Shown: piece by piece, positions 63,696 to 64,000 of the stretch
Layout of the letters: every line of letters begins with the position of its first letter
How positions within the stretch are numbered: the stretch's first letter is position 1
NCBI GenBank assembly: GCA_963575745.1
Contig: CAUYUJ010019937.1
Coordinates: forward strand, 45,001 to 109,000
Direction of reading: 5' to 3'
Source: Prorocentrum cordatum
Lineage: Eukaryota; Sar; Dinophyceae; Prorocentrales; Prorocentraceae
Length of the DNA stretch: 64,000 nucleotides
Translations under genes and position numbers: made by a program
The notes under the pieces: model-generated
Databases searched by the model: none
The model's input: only the letters and a program-made list of their open reading frames with translations
What the model was told of the DNA's origin: nothing

Positions 63696-64000
63696 CGTCG
63701 GATTTTTACACCTGGGGGTTCGGCAGCGCTGATATTCTCTCCCCTTTGCCAACAGTACTCTTCCTCAGATTTCTCAGTCTCCTCGATCATCCTCTTTCAG
63801 TTTCTGATTCTGCGTGAGCTCTGTCAGGTGCCGCCGAGTAGTTCGCAACAGCACGGTCCTGTGGGATACGCGAGGGGCCGAACATGCTGTCTCGTTTTGG
63901 AGTCTGTGATTGCGCATGGCGCATTCGTGATTTCAGATTTCTGCCTTTGCGATGTTGTCTTAGCGTGTTTCAGATTGCTGCAAGTGCTTTCGAGAGCAGT

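Overview
This is a 64-kb window of eukaryotic nuclear DNA, most likely from a dinoflagellate. The strongest evidence is an exact genomic copy of the 22-nt dinoflagellate spliced leader (22399-22420). Supporting evidence is very high GC, introns with short direct repeats and GT, GC or GA donors, Cys-rich and PT-repeat secreted proteins ending in a VWD-like GDPHL module, degraded non-LTR retrotransposons, and a very large load of microsatellites. The species cannot be fixed from the sequence; a Prorocentrum-like genome is only a guess. There is one 100-base assembly gap (51962-52061). I recognised no tRNA, rRNA, CRISPR or prokaryote-type feature.

Layout. 1-9.6 kb: microsatellites, a composite repeat (trinucleotide tract, conserved flanks and an ~83-bp satellite array), a 3' fragment of a retrotransposon ORF2 (3.9-5.0 kb) and GC-rich DNA without a convincing gene. 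10.0-12.4 kb: a two-exon secreted-protein gene with Cys-rich, L-type-lectin-like, PT-repeat and truncated VWD-like modules; its intron is built from inverted-repeat elements. 12.6-18.9 kb: long microsatellites around one hypothetical exon. 19.6-20.4 kb: a small gene that recurs as a diverged copy at 49.2-49.9 kb. 22.4-28.2 kb: a nearly full-length LINE-type retrotransposon whose 5' end is the spliced leader and which lies between two (CCT)n tracts. 29.7-33.2 kb: minus-strand remnants, including a second retrotransposon ORF2 3' end. 34.9-35.4 kb: a small secreted-protein gene. 36.1-38.9 kb: a paralogue of the 10-kb gene, interrupted by two MITEs with perfect 5-bp target duplications. 38.9-43.6 kb: more MITEs and a (ATG)n tract. 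43.7-45.5 kb: a decayed gene of unknown family. 45.5-53.4 kb: minisatellites, a MITE, satellite remnants, the second small-gene copy and (ATG)n/(ATC)n tracts around the gap. 53.4-56.3 kb: a phase-consistent seven-exon gene with CCT-rich introns and a charged KDKSKER-repeat gene. 56.4-59.8 kb: (TC)n, a minisatellite and an ~75-bp satellite. 60-64 kb: several small hypothetical ORFs.

The genes do not form a pathway. The main themes are (i) retroposition from trans-spliced mRNA, (ii) several families of short inverted-repeat elements, often with 5-bp target duplications, entering genes and introns, and (iii) secreted multi-domain proteins being duplicated and broken. Reading frames were judged by eye; exon models rest on splice-site and phase consistency, not on transcripts.
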